Notes: a model not told the origin generated them from the letters alone. A DNA stretch of 64,000 nucleotides from Paraburkholderia sp. Tr-20389 (GCF_017104565.1 NZ_JAAGPD010000042.1:1-64000), one strand, 5' to 3'; shown: positions 27,020 to 35,508, counted from the first letter of the stretch. A program made the numbers and translations.

Positions 27020-27679
27020 TCACGTCAGGCCATTCTCCTGCGCGTACTTGACGAGATCGGCATTCGTTTGCAGAAGGAGCTTCTTCATTGCTGCGCTTTT
27101 TTGTGTCGCGACGGTCGAGATCGAGCGATTCACGTGACGCGCAATCTCGGTCAACGACGCACCCGACGCGAAGAGCCGGACCACCTCCAGTTCCTTCTTT
27201 GTCAGGATGGGCTTGCGGCCGTCCTTGCCGTTGCCGAAAGGCAGATGCTGCAGGCGCGCGCGGATTCTCTGGGAAAAATACGGTCGCCGGTCATGCATGA
27301 CTTCGAGTGCGGCCGAGCGAAATTCCTCGACGCCCTCGCACTTATCGACGATGCCCGCGACCCCGGAACGCGACAGGCGCGCGAGCATGTCGTCATTGTT
27401 AAGCATAGTGAACACGACGACGGGAATGTGCGGGTGCTGTCTGCACAACTGGCCGATCAGGCTGAGGCCGTCGGTGTCGCTCTTGCCTGTGTCCATCGTG
27501 AAGTCGGTGATGATGAGATCCCAGTGGCCTTGAGACAGCACCCCGAGCAGTTCGGTGCCGGACTTGACGGCGGCATCGACGGTGAAGCCCGGTAGGCCGT
27601 TCAATGCATGGATGACAGCGTGGCGGATGACCGGGTGGTCGTCGGCGATGACAATCCTGAAGTCGCGGCTATGGTTCAT
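27020..27679 (-). CDS. LuxR/NarL-type response regulator
   Basis: A 219-residue two-component regulator. Receiver domain: VIADDHPVIRHAV with the acidic pair, the phosphorylated Asp in LIITDFTMDTGKSDTDGLSL, then VVVFTMLNNDDML and a Lys in GIVDKCEG. C-terminal LuxR helix-turn-helix: LTKKELEVVRLFASGASLTE, then IARHVNRSISTVATQKSAAM. The frame is open 20 codons upstream but MNHSRDFRIVIADD fits the family. No histidine kinase is adjacent. It is divergent from the peptide-export locus across an AT-rich region, so it is the likeliest regulator of that locus. Confidence 0.85.
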   Translation of the reverse strand: MNHSRDFRIVIADDHPVIRHAVIHALNGLPGFTVDAAVKSGTELLGVLSQGHWDLIITDFTMDTGKSDTDGLSLIGQLCRQHPHIPVVVFTMLNNDDMLARLSRSGVAGIVDKCEGVEEFRSAALEVMHDRRPYFSQRIRARLQHLPFGNGKDGRKPILTKKELEVVRLFASGASLTEIARHVNRSISTVATQKSAAMKKLLLQTNADLVKYAQENGLT

Positions 27680-27975
27680 GTTTGCAGCAAACGGACGTTG
27701 AGGCGTTGCTATTTTTATTGAGACGTGACGTATGAACATCGGAATCCGACGGGCCGACTAAGACGGACGTAAGGATCGGGCGGATTCTATCTCGCGAATC
27801 ACTTACGAATCAAACCACAGTATGGCGAAGTGTTTGTTTGAAAGGAATTTTTAAACAATTTGTGTAGTGATCCGAATAAATCGAAAAAATCTGATACTAA
27901 GGCCGCACTTCGATGCGGATAATCGCTTTCTATGGTTGCAAGAAGCCGATCTACTCCAAAATCAATCTGAACAGA
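27680..27975. other. AT-rich divergent control region of the peptide locus
   Basis: About 300 bases with markedly lower G+C than the rest of the window, including runs such as GGAATTTTTAAACAATTTG near 27845. It separates the response regulator from the leftward end of the peptide locus. Nothing in it codes convincingly; it probably holds promoters for both directions. The low G+C also hints at horizontal acquisition. Confidence 0.4.
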
Positions 27976-28704
27976 ATGGCGGTACGAGGCAAATTTTCGT
28001 TGTTCTTTGTGACGCTGTGTCTGGTGTGCGACGCCGTGGACGCATTCGGGAGCAAGGCGTCCAATCGATCAGGCACGGATCGGAGCGGTGCTGAGAGCGG
28101 GGAAGCTTCCAGGTCGCAGTCCGTCACTGCCGGAAGCGTGACGGCGTCCAATCGTGCGAGCGGGTTGCCTGCGCGCTTGCATGCGAGGCGAGCGCGCTGT
28201 GCGGTCGCGCGATTCGCATGCAAGCCGCTTGCACGTCATTGTCGGCACGGATCGAGGGCGAGTGGCGGCAACGTCCATTCGCCATGTTCAGCGATACATC
28301 GGCAGCGGCGAGGACGGCAATATGCGCATCGGAAACCATCGATGCCTGGTCAGCCGGTCACCCGCGTCAATGCGCAAACTGTGGAGCGGCGTTGTACAAA
28401 CGGATGCGACGTTCAGAGGGACGAGATTTTTTCACATGAGGTTGCACAGCCCGTCGACATCGAGCCGGCTGAGAAGTCATTCGACGTGCCGGACTTCGGT
28501 GGCTGGTTTGGGGGCGAGCGTCCTTTGACGGTCAGCGTGCGGGAAAGCGTATCCACCGTTGACGAGACGATTGCAGCGAACGTCGCGACCGCCAACCAGA
28601 CAGACGGCGCGGCGAAGTTGATGTTGCTGGGCGCGGCACTGCCCGCTGCATTCCCGGTATCGGGAGAAGTGCGTGTTTACCCGTTGGCGGCTACGGCGCG
28701 ATAG
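27976..28704 (+). pseudogene. Uncertain secreted-protein frame, perhaps frameshifted
   Basis: An open frame of 242 codons from ATG 27976. The start looks like a signal peptide (KFSLFFVTLCLVCDAVDAFG) followed by a Ser/Gly-rich segment. The end (VSVRESVSTVDETIAANVAT, then MLLGAALPAAFPVSGEVRVY) has normal codon use. The centre (about residues 65-150) is Arg/His/Cys-rich like an out-of-frame translation, and better-looking stretches occur there in the other two forward frames. No ribosome binding site is seen. Either a decayed gene with compensating frameshifts or chance openness. It lies directly upstream of the first precursor gene. Confidence 0.3.
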
Positions 28705-28785
28705 CAATGTATTGACGGGTGAAGTCGCTTGGAGAAGGAAAGAAAGCAGAAAAGGTTCTTAGTGGTCTCGTCAAGGAGGAGTGGT

Positions 28786-28977
28786 ATGCAAAAGATAGAA
28801 AGGAACGCACTAGCGAAAGAGTGGCTTTCCGGAGGCGGAAGTTCGAGTTCGAGTTCCAGCTCCAGCTCCAGCTCAAGTACTAATACGAACACGATTACGA
28901 TCGTGATTACAGGAGGCAGCAGCTCCTCGGGCGGAAAGTCCGGCGGTGGAGTCATTCCGCCGTACAGCAGGCATTGA
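28786..28977 (+). CDS. Double-glycine precursor peptide 1, poly-serine type (63 aa)
   Basis: ATG 28786 has a near-perfect AAGGAGGA at 28773-28780. The 63-residue product has a 17-residue leader MQKIERNALAKEWLSGG, then G, thirteen consecutive serines (28840-28878), TNTNTITIVIT and a Gly/Ser tail ending VIPPYSRH. Leader residues MQKIER-x-AL-x-K, a hydrophobic at -4 and Gly-Gly at -2/-1 are shared with the second precursor. The C39-peptidase exporter encoded downstream recognises such leaders and cuts after GG. The mature peptide would be hydrophilic, about 46 residues, and exported through HlyD/TolC partners. Bacteriocin, signal or adhesive roles are all possible. Confidence 0.75.
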   Translation: MQKIERNALAKEWLSGGGSSSSSSSSSSSSSTNTNTITIVITGGSSSSGGKSGGGVIPPYSRH

Positions 28978-29117
28978 GCGCCGGTGCACACAGTATTGAA
29001 CATTGGGCGTCATCGACTGCAGGCGACGACGCGGCAGTGATCAAAAGCCGGCGGTACGTTTCCGTCGGGTTGAGATGCAGTAAGTTGATTCATTGATATC
29101 CATTGAGGAAGAAACAG

Positions 29118-29273
29118 ATGCAAAAGATCGAACGTATGGCATTGGAAAAGGCTACGGTTGCAGGTGGTTGCTGCAAGTCGTCGACCGGCAATAGCACGCA
29201 TACGAGCACGAGCAGCAGCACCAGCACGAGTTCGAACACCAACACGATCACGATCGTGGTCAAGAGCGCGTGA
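29118..29273 (+). CDS. Double-glycine precursor peptide 2, Ser/Thr-rich with N-terminal Cys-Cys (51 aa)
   Basis: ATG 29118 follows GAGGAA at 29105-29110. The leader MQKIERMALEKATVAGG is exactly 17 residues and aligns without gaps to that of precursor 1. The predicted mature part has 34 residues: it begins CCKSSTGNSTHTS, continues as a Ser/Thr run and ends NTNTITIVVKSA, sharing NTNTITIV with precursor 1. Two adjacent cysteines at the new N-terminus could form a disulfide, bind metal or be acylated. The gene is too short for many annotation pipelines. It is followed by a strong hairpin before the downstream export genes. Confidence 0.75.
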   Translation: MQKIERMALEKATVAGGCCKSSTGNSTHTSTSSSTSTSSNTNTITIVVKSA

Positions 29274-29353
29274 TGCATCGGGCAGCGACGTCGCCGGCGA
29301 GCAATGACCATAGGTCGTCGTTGTAGCCGGCATCGACGGTACGTTGTCCGATG

Positions 29354-29379
29354 AGCCCCACGCCCAGGCGTGGGGCTTT
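29354..29379 (+). terminator. Hairpin (leaky terminator or attenuator) after the precursors
   Basis: AGCCCCACGCC (29354-29364) is perfectly complementary to GGCGTGGGGCT (29367-29377), so about ten base pairs with a 4-base loop can form. Only three T residues follow, so termination should be partial. This would give high precursor and lower machinery expression from one promoter. The stem overlaps the false start at 29344, supporting ATG 29404 as the real start of the next gene. Confidence 0.6.
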
Positions 29380-29403
29380 GCGCTTCATGTTTCCGATACG
29401 TCC

Positions 29404-30369
29404 ATGAACAGGTTGTCGCGATTCTGCACGCGGTTGCGCGCGCTGCGCGTCCTATGCAAGGGTACGCTGCGGCGCGCGCGGCTCGGTGCATGGTGCATGG
29501 TGATGTCACGTATTCCAGCCGTTGCGCTCCAGCCGATTGCCGTCGGCGCCGCGCTGCTACGCATGCTGTTCGACGCGAACGGCCGCGCACTCGCAGTCGA
29601 GCGCGCCGATTTCTGCCGCGAGGTGATGAAAGTGGCGAGTCCCGGAAGTGTCCGTCTGCTCGCGGCGCGCACGTTGGAATCGCTGATCGACCGGCGTCTG
29701 CATTTCGGGCGTCAGCGCCGCTTCGACGAAGCGTGGCCGGATCTTCAGCGGGTCGCTGGCTCGCTTGCGCAGGCAATCGGGAAAATCAGGCGGGAGGCGC
29801 CCGGATGTCCCGTTATCGTGTCGCCTTTCCACTATGTATCGCAGTACGCGAACATTTATGTGATCGACGAACTGCGCACGAGGCTGGGCCTCGCGCGAAT
29901 CGGCGTCGTGTCCGGCGTGCCGCGCGATCTTTATGGCAGCGACGACGCGATGATTCCCGACATCGACGTGCTTTGCACCTACGACCAGAACAACCGCAGT
30001 GGCCTTGGACTGCAAGTGGCGCGCTCGCTCAGGCGCCACGGCGTCGTCGTCGTGTTCGCGGATGTACCGCCCTACACGCTGCATCGCTATCCGATGGAAA
30101 CCGTCGGTGTGTCGATCTTCGGCAGTGCGGCGCGTATTCACAACGGCGTGTTCCGCATGGGGGCGCCTTTTGGCGCGGTTTTGCTGCCGTTCTATCTTGG
30201 CTTCGAGCGCGGCAGGTTTGGCGCAACGGTGCTCGAGCCGATTCAGCTCGCCGATAGAGACGCGCCGCAACGCCTTGCCCGGCAGATCGAGCAGGCGCTT
30301 ATGAGCAACTTCGAATCCTCCCTCGTCACCGGTCACCCGTCGCTGTACGCGTTTGCGGCCGCGAAATAA
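29404..30369 (+). CDS. LpxL/HtrB-like (lysophospholipid acyltransferase superfamily) protein with altered catalytic motif
   Basis: A 321-residue protein whose layout follows the LpxL/HtrB acyltransferases: a hydrophobic N-terminal helix (about 37-56), the block CPVIVSPFHYVSQYANIY where LpxL has its His-x4-Glu motif, then VVSGVPRDLYGSDDA, VVVFADVPPYTLHRYPM, the acyl-binding block VGVSIFGSAARIHNGVFRMG and APFGAVLLPFYLGFERGRFG. His143 is present but the acidic partner is Tyr148 here, so normal acyl transfer is doubtful. Its place between two leader peptides and their exporter suggests it modifies the peptides or binds lipid for export. This is inference. Confidence 0.6.
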   Translation: MNRLSRFCTRLRALRVLCKGTLRRARLGAWCMVMSRIPAVALQPIAVGAALLRMLFDANGRALAVERADFCREVMKVASPGSVRLLAARTLESLIDRRLHFGRQRRFDEAWPDLQRVAGSLAQAIGKIRREAPGCPVIVSPFHYVSQYANIYVIDELRTRLGLARIGVVSGVPRDLYGSDDAMIPDIDVLCTYDQNNRSGLGLQVARSLRRHGVVVVFADVPPYTLHRYPMETVGVSIFGSAARIHNGVFRMGAPFGAVLLPFYLGFERGRFGATVLEPIQLADRDAPQRLARQIEQALMSNFESSLVTGHPSLYAFAAAK

Positions 30370-30412
30370 CACGCGATGCGTCACGCGGACCGCATCGATC
30401 GCGCAGAACATC

Positions 30413-31615
30413 ATGGAACCTACCAGTCTTCCTCAATTCAGGGACGTGCCGTGGCGATGGATCGCTTATGGCGCATCCGTCATCGTTGTCGGGGCGGTCG
30501 CTTTCGGCTTTCTGCACGAAGTCGAACTCAAACAGGACGTCCAGTGCGAAATCGTCTCGCCTTCCGACGTGAAGGTGCAGGGTCTGAGCGGCCTCGTGTC
30601 ATCCGTCTACGTGCATCCAGGCGAACGCGTGCATCAGGGCATGCCGCTCTTCAGCGTGCAGCGCGACCTGTCGCTCGCGAGCGATGGCCGTCGGCGTCCT
30701 GAGTTCGACGAACAGATGCGCGATGAGCAGATTCGCATGATAGATCTGCAGTACGAGCAGCGCAGGGCCCAGCTTGCCGCGCAACTCGATGCGTCGAACG
30801 GGACCGTCGCCATCCGTCACGCCGAAGCCCTCGCCCTCGATGAGCAGATCGCGCAGAACCGGCAGCTCGTCAGCGAGGCGCAACAGAAGCTAGGCAGGCT
30901 GCAATCGGTGTCCGACTATGTGACCGCCGATCGAATCGAACAGGCGAGCGCCGACACGCACCAGATGAAAATATCCGTCGCACAGGGTCTCGCACGGCGC
31001 CAGCAGCTGGAGGGCGAAATCGTGGCGCTGCGCAGCGCGCAAGGTAATCTCGCGGCGCAATTGAAAGAAAACGATGCGCGTCATGCCCGCGAGATACAGG
31101 ATATCCGGATGCGCTTCGAGCAGGCGCGCCAGGATGCGACCATCTCGGCGCCGAAGTCGGGCGTTGTCGCGTTTTCGAATCTCGTCGCTGGGCGCACGCT
31201 CGATGCGGCCGATGTCGCGCTCGTCATCGCCACCGACGACAGGGGCGCGCTGCGCGCCGCACTGCGCATACCGTCGCGCCGACGCGGCTTCGTGCGCACG
31301 GGGCAGACGGTGCGTCTCAAGTTCGATGCGTTTCCGTATGTCAAGTTCGGCACGTACGACGCGCGCATCGACGCGATCTCGCCGACCACCATCCAGTCCG
31401 GTATGTCGGCCGTCCCTGTGTCTCCAACGGCGCCCAGGGAATCCGGCGACGGCGATTTCATGGCCTGGGCCGCCCTGCGTGGCAGAACATTCGACTACGG
31501 CAAACAGCGCTTCGACATCCTGCCCGGCATGCGCGCGACCGCGAGTATCGTCGTCGAACGCCGAACGATCGCCGAGTGGGTGCTGGAGCCGCTGTTTCGC
31601 ACGCTCAGAGGATGA
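30413..31615 (+). CDS. HlyD-family periplasmic adaptor
   Basis: A 400-residue membrane-fusion protein: short cytoplasmic start (MEPTSLPQFRDVPWRW), one membrane helix (about 15-34), a lipoyl half-motif VSPSDVKVQGLSGLVSSVYV-like region near residue 55, a long coiled coil (about 100-230, EQMRDEQIRMIDLQYEQRRA onward) and a second lipoyl/barrel half (ATISAPKSGVVAFSNLVAGR). It links the inner-membrane exporter to the TolC-type channel. The ATG at 30413 fits; the frame is open 20 codons earlier. Its TGA overlaps the exporter start as ATGA, indicating translational coupling. Confidence 0.85.
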   Translation: MEPTSLPQFRDVPWRWIAYGASVIVVGAVAFGFLHEVELKQDVQCEIVSPSDVKVQGLSGLVSSVYVHPGERVHQGMPLFSVQRDLSLASDGRRRPEFDEQMRDEQIRMIDLQYEQRRAQLAAQLDASNGTVAIRHAEALALDEQIAQNRQLVSEAQQKLGRLQSVSDYVTADRIEQASADTHQMKISVAQGLARRQQLEGEIVALRSAQGNLAAQLKENDARHAREIQDIRMRFEQARQDATISAPKSGVVAFSNLVAGRTLDAADVALVIATDDRGALRAALRIPSRRRGFVRTGQTVRLKFDAFPYVKFGTYDARIDAISPTTIQSGMSAVPVSPTAPRESGDGDFMAWAALRGRTFDYGKQRFDILPGMRATASIVVERRTIAEWVLEPLFRTLRG

Positions 31616-33741
31616 AGCCGATGCGCACGATTTTCCAGAATGAAGTCGCGGAATGCGGCTACGCCTGTCTCGCGATGGTGCTCACGCATCTGGGCAGAGC
31701 AACCGAAGTGCGCGAGCTGTCCGCGTATCGACCCATTTCCGCGAACGGACTGTCGTTGATGGACCTGTACGACATGGCCACGGAGTTCGGCCTCGCGGTA
31801 CAGGCCTACCGCTTCGGAATCGAGGACATGCCGACCATCAGGCGCGGTTCGATCGTGCATTTCGGCGGCGCGCATTTCGTGGTGTTCGAGAAGTGCGGGC
31901 GCGGCTACGTTCAGATCCTCGATCCCGCGACGGGACGACGACGTATTGCGATGGACACGTTTTCATCGGCGGTATCGGGCTTTCTGCTCGAATGCTCGCC
32001 GACGCCCTCGATGCCGCGCATCCGCGCGAAGTCTCAGGTACCGCGCGCGCTCGCGCGGATACGGGCGCTGAACCCCGATTTGCGGGGTCATCTCGGCAAG
32101 CTGATGTTCGTGATGATCGGCAGTCAGTTCGCGATTCTCGCGGCGCCTTACTTCGGCAACCTGACGCTCGACTACGTTGTCGCGGCCGACAACATGAATC
32201 TGTTGAACGTGCTCGTGCTGACGTTCGCGGGCATTTTCGCGGTGGGCGCGCTGAGCCAGTACGTGGAGTCGCGTCTGATCGAACTCTTGCATCAGCGCGT
32301 ACAGGTGAATGCAACGCAGGGCCTGCTGGGGCATCTGCTGCGCAATCCTATGTCGTGGTTCGAGAAGCGCCACGTCGGCGATATATTCGCACGCGTCAAG
32401 GCACAAGACGAAATCAGTCTGCAGGCAACGCGCACCTTCACGCATATGTGCGTCGACATGTCGGTCGGCATGCTCGCGCTCGCGTTGATGCTGGTTCAGA
32501 GCCCATTGCTCACGGGCCTCGCGCTGGCGATGTTCGCTCTTTATCTCGCGATTGCGCTCGGCATGTTCGCACCGATGCGCGACAATCACGCGCTCGTACT
32601 GGAGACATCTGCCCGTTGCGACGACGCGCTGATCGAAACGATCCGCGCTGCGTCGCTGATCAAGCTCGCGCAAGGCGAAACGCGACGCACAGCGATGTTC
32701 ATGACGAAGTATCGCGAATACGTGGCGGCGTTGCTGACGGGCAATCGTTTGAGCAGCGCGCGCGATAGCTTCCTGAAGGCCGTCCAGTATGCCGATACGC
32801 TTGCCATCACGTGGGTCTCCGCGCGCCTCATGCTAGGCGGGAAGATCTCCGTCGGCGTGTTCTACTCGTTCCTGATCTACAAGTCGCTGATGTCGGACCG
32901 CTTCGCGAGTGTGGTCAACGGTGTGTTTGCGCGCTTCATGCTGAGCGTGCCGGTGGCGCGCGTAGACGACATCATCGAATGCGAGGAGGAGCGTTATACG
33001 CCCCCGGCCGACATTCGGCGCGCAATGGAAGTTCGCGAGTTCGAGCGCATCGAGGTGCGTGGCGTGACGTTCAGCTACGGCGTGTCGGACCAGCCTGTGC
33101 TCAGGAACGCCAGCCTCGAGATTCGCGCCGGAGACAAGATCGCGATAACAGGACCATCGGGCGCAGGCAAGTCGACGCTCTTCAAACTGCTGTCGGCGGC
33201 GGAGCCGTTGCAGCATGGGCAAATGACACTGAATGGCATTGCCTGGACGAACCTGACGGTAGACGAAATCCGCCGCCATGCCGCGCATATGCGGCAGGGC
33301 GATCTGATCCTGCATGGGTCGATCGCGGACAACGTGTCGCTGTTCTCCGGTAGCATCGACGAACAGCGGTTGCAGTCGACACTCGAAGACGTCGGACTCT
33401 GGAACGACGTGATGCGTTTGCCGATGCGTACGCGCACAATTATCAGCGACACGATCGCGAACATATCGGCGGGACAGCGACAACGCCTGTTGCTGGCGCG
33501 CGCGCTGTATCAGGAGCGCAGTCTGCTGCTGCTGGACGAGCCCACGTCGAACCTCGACCCTGTTTCCGTCAGCCAGATCGGCGAGCTATTGCAGCGGCTC
33601 CCATGGACGGTCGTCGTCATCACGCACGACATGTCGCTCGCGGGGAGCTTCAGCGAGCGCTACCGGCTCGTCGATGGCGAACTCGTACGGGAGTGCTCAG
33701 CTTTAACTCATCTCGATGTTGCCGATCCGTTGCATGCGTAG
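31612..33741 (+). CDS. C39-peptidase-containing ABC exporter (PCAT) for double-glycine peptides
   Basis: A 709-residue exporter in three parts. The C39 peptidase (1-130) has catalytic Cys15 in EVAECGYACLAMV with Gln9 upstream, His88 in GGAHFVVFEK and Asp104 in QILDPATGRR. A six-helix membrane domain follows (about 150-440; PYFGNLTLDYVVAADNMNLL, RNPMSWFEKRHVGDIFARVK). The ATPase has Walker A GPSGAGKST (514-522), signature NISAGQRQRLLLARAL and Walker B LLLLDEPTSNLDP. This is a complete PCAT that cleaves after Gly-Gly and exports the peptide, so both precursor genes have a matching processing enzyme in cis. The TolC gene overlaps its 3' end. Confidence 0.9.
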   Translation: MKPMRTIFQNEVAECGYACLAMVLTHLGRATEVRELSAYRPISANGLSLMDLYDMATEFGLAVQAYRFGIEDMPTIRRGSIVHFGGAHFVVFEKCGRGYVQILDPATGRRRIAMDTFSSAVSGFLLECSPTPSMPRIRAKSQVPRALARIRALNPDLRGHLGKLMFVMIGSQFAILAAPYFGNLTLDYVVAADNMNLLNVLVLTFAGIFAVGALSQYVESRLIELLHQRVQVNATQGLLGHLLRNPMSWFEKRHVGDIFARVKAQDEISLQATRTFTHMCVDMSVGMLALALMLVQSPLLTGLALAMFALYLAIALGMFAPMRDNHALVLETSARCDDALIETIRAASLIKLAQGETRRTAMFMTKYREYVAALLTGNRLSSARDSFLKAVQYADTLAITWVSARLMLGGKISVGVFYSFLIYKSLMSDRFASVVNGVFARFMLSVPVARVDDIIECEEERYTPPADIRRAMEVREFERIEVRGVTFSYGVSDQPVLRNASLEIRAGDKIAITGPSGAGKSTLFKLLSAAEPLQHGQMTLNGIAWTNLTVDEIRRHAAHMRQGDLILHGSIADNVSLFSGSIDEQRLQSTLEDVGLWNDVMRLPMRTRTIISDTIANISAGQRQRLLLARALYQERSLLLLDEPTSNLDPVSVSQIGELLQRLPWTVVVITHDMSLAGSFSERYRLVDGELVRECSALTHLDVADPLHA

Positions 33742-35032
33742 ATTCAGCGCTTCAATTTTCGTCGCCGTGCTGTGCGCGGCAGGGACACCCGTTCGAGCGG
33801 CCGATCTCGTCACTGTCGTTCAGCAGGCGCTCGGCCACGACGCCGATCTCGCTCAGGCGCGCGCTGCCTACGTCGCCGCGCAAGAGGCCGTCCCGCAGGC
33901 GCGCGCAGCATTGTTGCCACAGGTTTCCGCCGGCTGGGGGCGCAGTTACAACAGCATCGACACGAATGGCTTTCCGCGTCAGTCGTACTGGCAGAACGGC
34001 TGGACGGTTTCCCTGACGCAACCGGTCTTCGACTGGACCCGATGGACGGCATACCGGCAAGCGGACTATGTCGAGGCGCGCGGTGCCGTCGATGTCGACG
34101 CCGCGCAGCAGGCGGCGCTGTTGCGGGCGGTGCGCGCGTATTTCGATGAACTTGCCGCGGAGGACGAGGTGAAGCGTGCGGCCGAGTACGGCGCAGCCGT
34201 CGATGCGCATTACCAGGTCTTGCAGCGCAATCGCGCGGCGGGCGAGGCGACCGTCATCGATATGCGCGAGGCCCAGACGACACGCGATCAGGCGACCCTG
34301 CAACAGACCGACGCGCAGAACGCGTTGCAGGCGAAACGCCGCACACTCGAACAGGCGACGGGCGTACCGTTCGACGCGCTCGCACGGCTGCCAGATGGGA
34401 TCGCACTTCCGCGTCTCGCGCCCGAAGACGTCGAGGCGTGGGCTGCGCAAGCGAAGGAGCACGGCTACGGGGTTCAGCAAAAGCAACTCGATTGGCAGAT
34501 CGCGAAGCTCGATGTCAGCAAGGCGGAGGGCGCGCACTATCCGTCTGTCTACGCGACGGGCACTTATACGCCGGCAGGCGCGGCATCAGGTTACGCGCGG
34601 CCGACCACGACCACCACGGGCATGCTGTCGATTTCGATTCCGCTGTACGCGGGGGGCGCGACGCAGTCCAGGGTACGCGAGACGCAGGCGTTGCAGGACA
34701 AGGCGCAAGAGGCGCTGGTGAGCGCCGTGCGCGCCGCCGACTCGTCTGCTCGTGACAACTATGCGCGCTACCAGCAGGGGCGCACGCGGGTCGAGATGCT
34801 GGCGCGTCTCGTCGCGTCGTGTCGCGAGACGCTCGCGGCCACGCGTATCGGGTACAAGGTCGGCACGCGCACGAGTATCGACGTGCTGCGCGCTATCGAC
34901 ACGCTGTATGCGACCCAGCGTGACCTGTTCGCCGCGCGCTACGACACCATCGTGGCGCTGATGCTGCTCAAGGGCGATACGTCGACGCTCAGCCTCACGG
35001 ATGTCGTGCAGATCAACACTGTGCTTCATTGA
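33734..35032 (+). CDS. TolC-family outer-membrane efflux channel
   Basis: A 432-residue channel with a signal peptide (SASIFVAVLCAAGTPVRA), then ADLVTVVQQALGHDADLAQA, the start of the first coiled-coil hairpin. The internal repeat is seen in the second half (QKQLDWQIAKLDVSKAEGAH, then VGTRTSIDVLRAIDTLYATQ). It completes the tripartite route with the HlyD protein and PCAT. The ATG at 33734 overlaps the PCAT stop (ATGCGTAG); an ATG at 33716 in the same frame is possible. It ends the export operon. Confidence 0.88.
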   Translation: MRRFSASIFVAVLCAAGTPVRAADLVTVVQQALGHDADLAQARAAYVAAQEAVPQARAALLPQVSAGWGRSYNSIDTNGFPRQSYWQNGWTVSLTQPVFDWTRWTAYRQADYVEARGAVDVDAAQQAALLRAVRAYFDELAAEDEVKRAAEYGAAVDAHYQVLQRNRAAGEATVIDMREAQTTRDQATLQQTDAQNALQAKRRTLEQATGVPFDALARLPDGIALPRLAPEDVEAWAAQAKEHGYGVQQKQLDWQIAKLDVSKAEGAHYPSVYATGTYTPAGAASGYARPTTTTTGMLSISIPLYAGGATQSRVRETQALQDKAQEALVSAVRAADSSARDNYARYQQGRTRVEMLARLVASCRETLAATRIGYKVGTRTSIDVLRAIDTLYATQRDLFAARYDTIVALMLLKGDTSTLSLTDVVQINTVLH

Positions 35033-35210
35033 CGCCGTGACGGAATGAGGAATGGCGACGGGTTTGGGTAAAGAAGTGTCAAGAATGCGCCATGTCGAGA
35101 AACACGCGTCAACGCCTCGTCAGGCGGAGCGTTTATAGCGATGACCCCATCCGGTCGGGCGGCCAGCGAGCCGTCAGTGAACAACCAAAGGTTTTGAGGA
35201 ATCGTCAAGC

Positions 35211-35438
35211 ATGAACAAGCACATCATCGCTGCCGCTCTGGCAGGTCTGTTCTCGATCGCTGCATTCGCACAGGCATCGGCTCCCGCCGCTACGGAAGCC
35301 GCACCGGCAGCCGCATCGGCACCGGCACCGGCCGCCAAGCACCACGCGAAGAAGCATCACGCCAAGAAGCACCACGCACACAAGAAGGCAGCCCCCGCCA
35401 AGGCCGCGAGCGACGAAGCAGCATCGGCAGCACAGTAA
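35211..35438 (+). CDS. Ala/His/Lys-rich small periplasmic protein
   Basis: A 75-residue protein with a clear signal peptide (IIAAALAGLFSIAAFA, cut before QASAPA), then an Ala/Pro-rich spacer, three HHAKK-type units (KHHAKKHHAKKHHAHKK) and an Ala/Glu-rich end. Such short Ala/His/Lys proteins are common in Burkholderiales; metal binding by the His clusters is plausible but unproven. It has its own gap of 178 bases upstream and a strong terminator, so it is a single-gene unit. Confidence 0.75.
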   Translation: MNKHIIAAALAGLFSIAAFAQASAPAATEAAPAAASAPAPAAKHHAKKHHAKKHHAHKKAAPAKAASDEAASAAQ

Positions 35439-35460
35439 TTAGCGTATTGCGCTGATATCG

Positions 35461-35505
35461 AAGGAGGAAGTGCGGACCCGCGTCCGCCTTCCTCCTTTAT
35501 TTTTT
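35461..35505 (+). terminator. Intrinsic terminator of the Ala/His/Lys-rich gene
   Basis: AAGGAGGAAGTGCGGA (35461-35476) pairs with TCCGCCTTCCTCCTT (35483-35497) with one mismatch and is followed by TATTTTTT. The convergent DapA-family gene ends at 35509, so the hairpin may serve both. Confidence 0.85.
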
Positions 35506-35508
35506 GCC

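Noticed and set aside
28677-29003. Minus-strand frame with alternating Glu-Leu repeats
   Set aside because: It is the antisense reading of the poly-Ser hexamer tract; the plus-strand precursor has the ribosome site and leader conservation.
29090-29776. Minus-strand 228-codon frame with a Leu/Val-rich end
   Set aside because: Antisense of precursor 2 and the LpxL-like gene; Arg/Ala-rich shadow composition.
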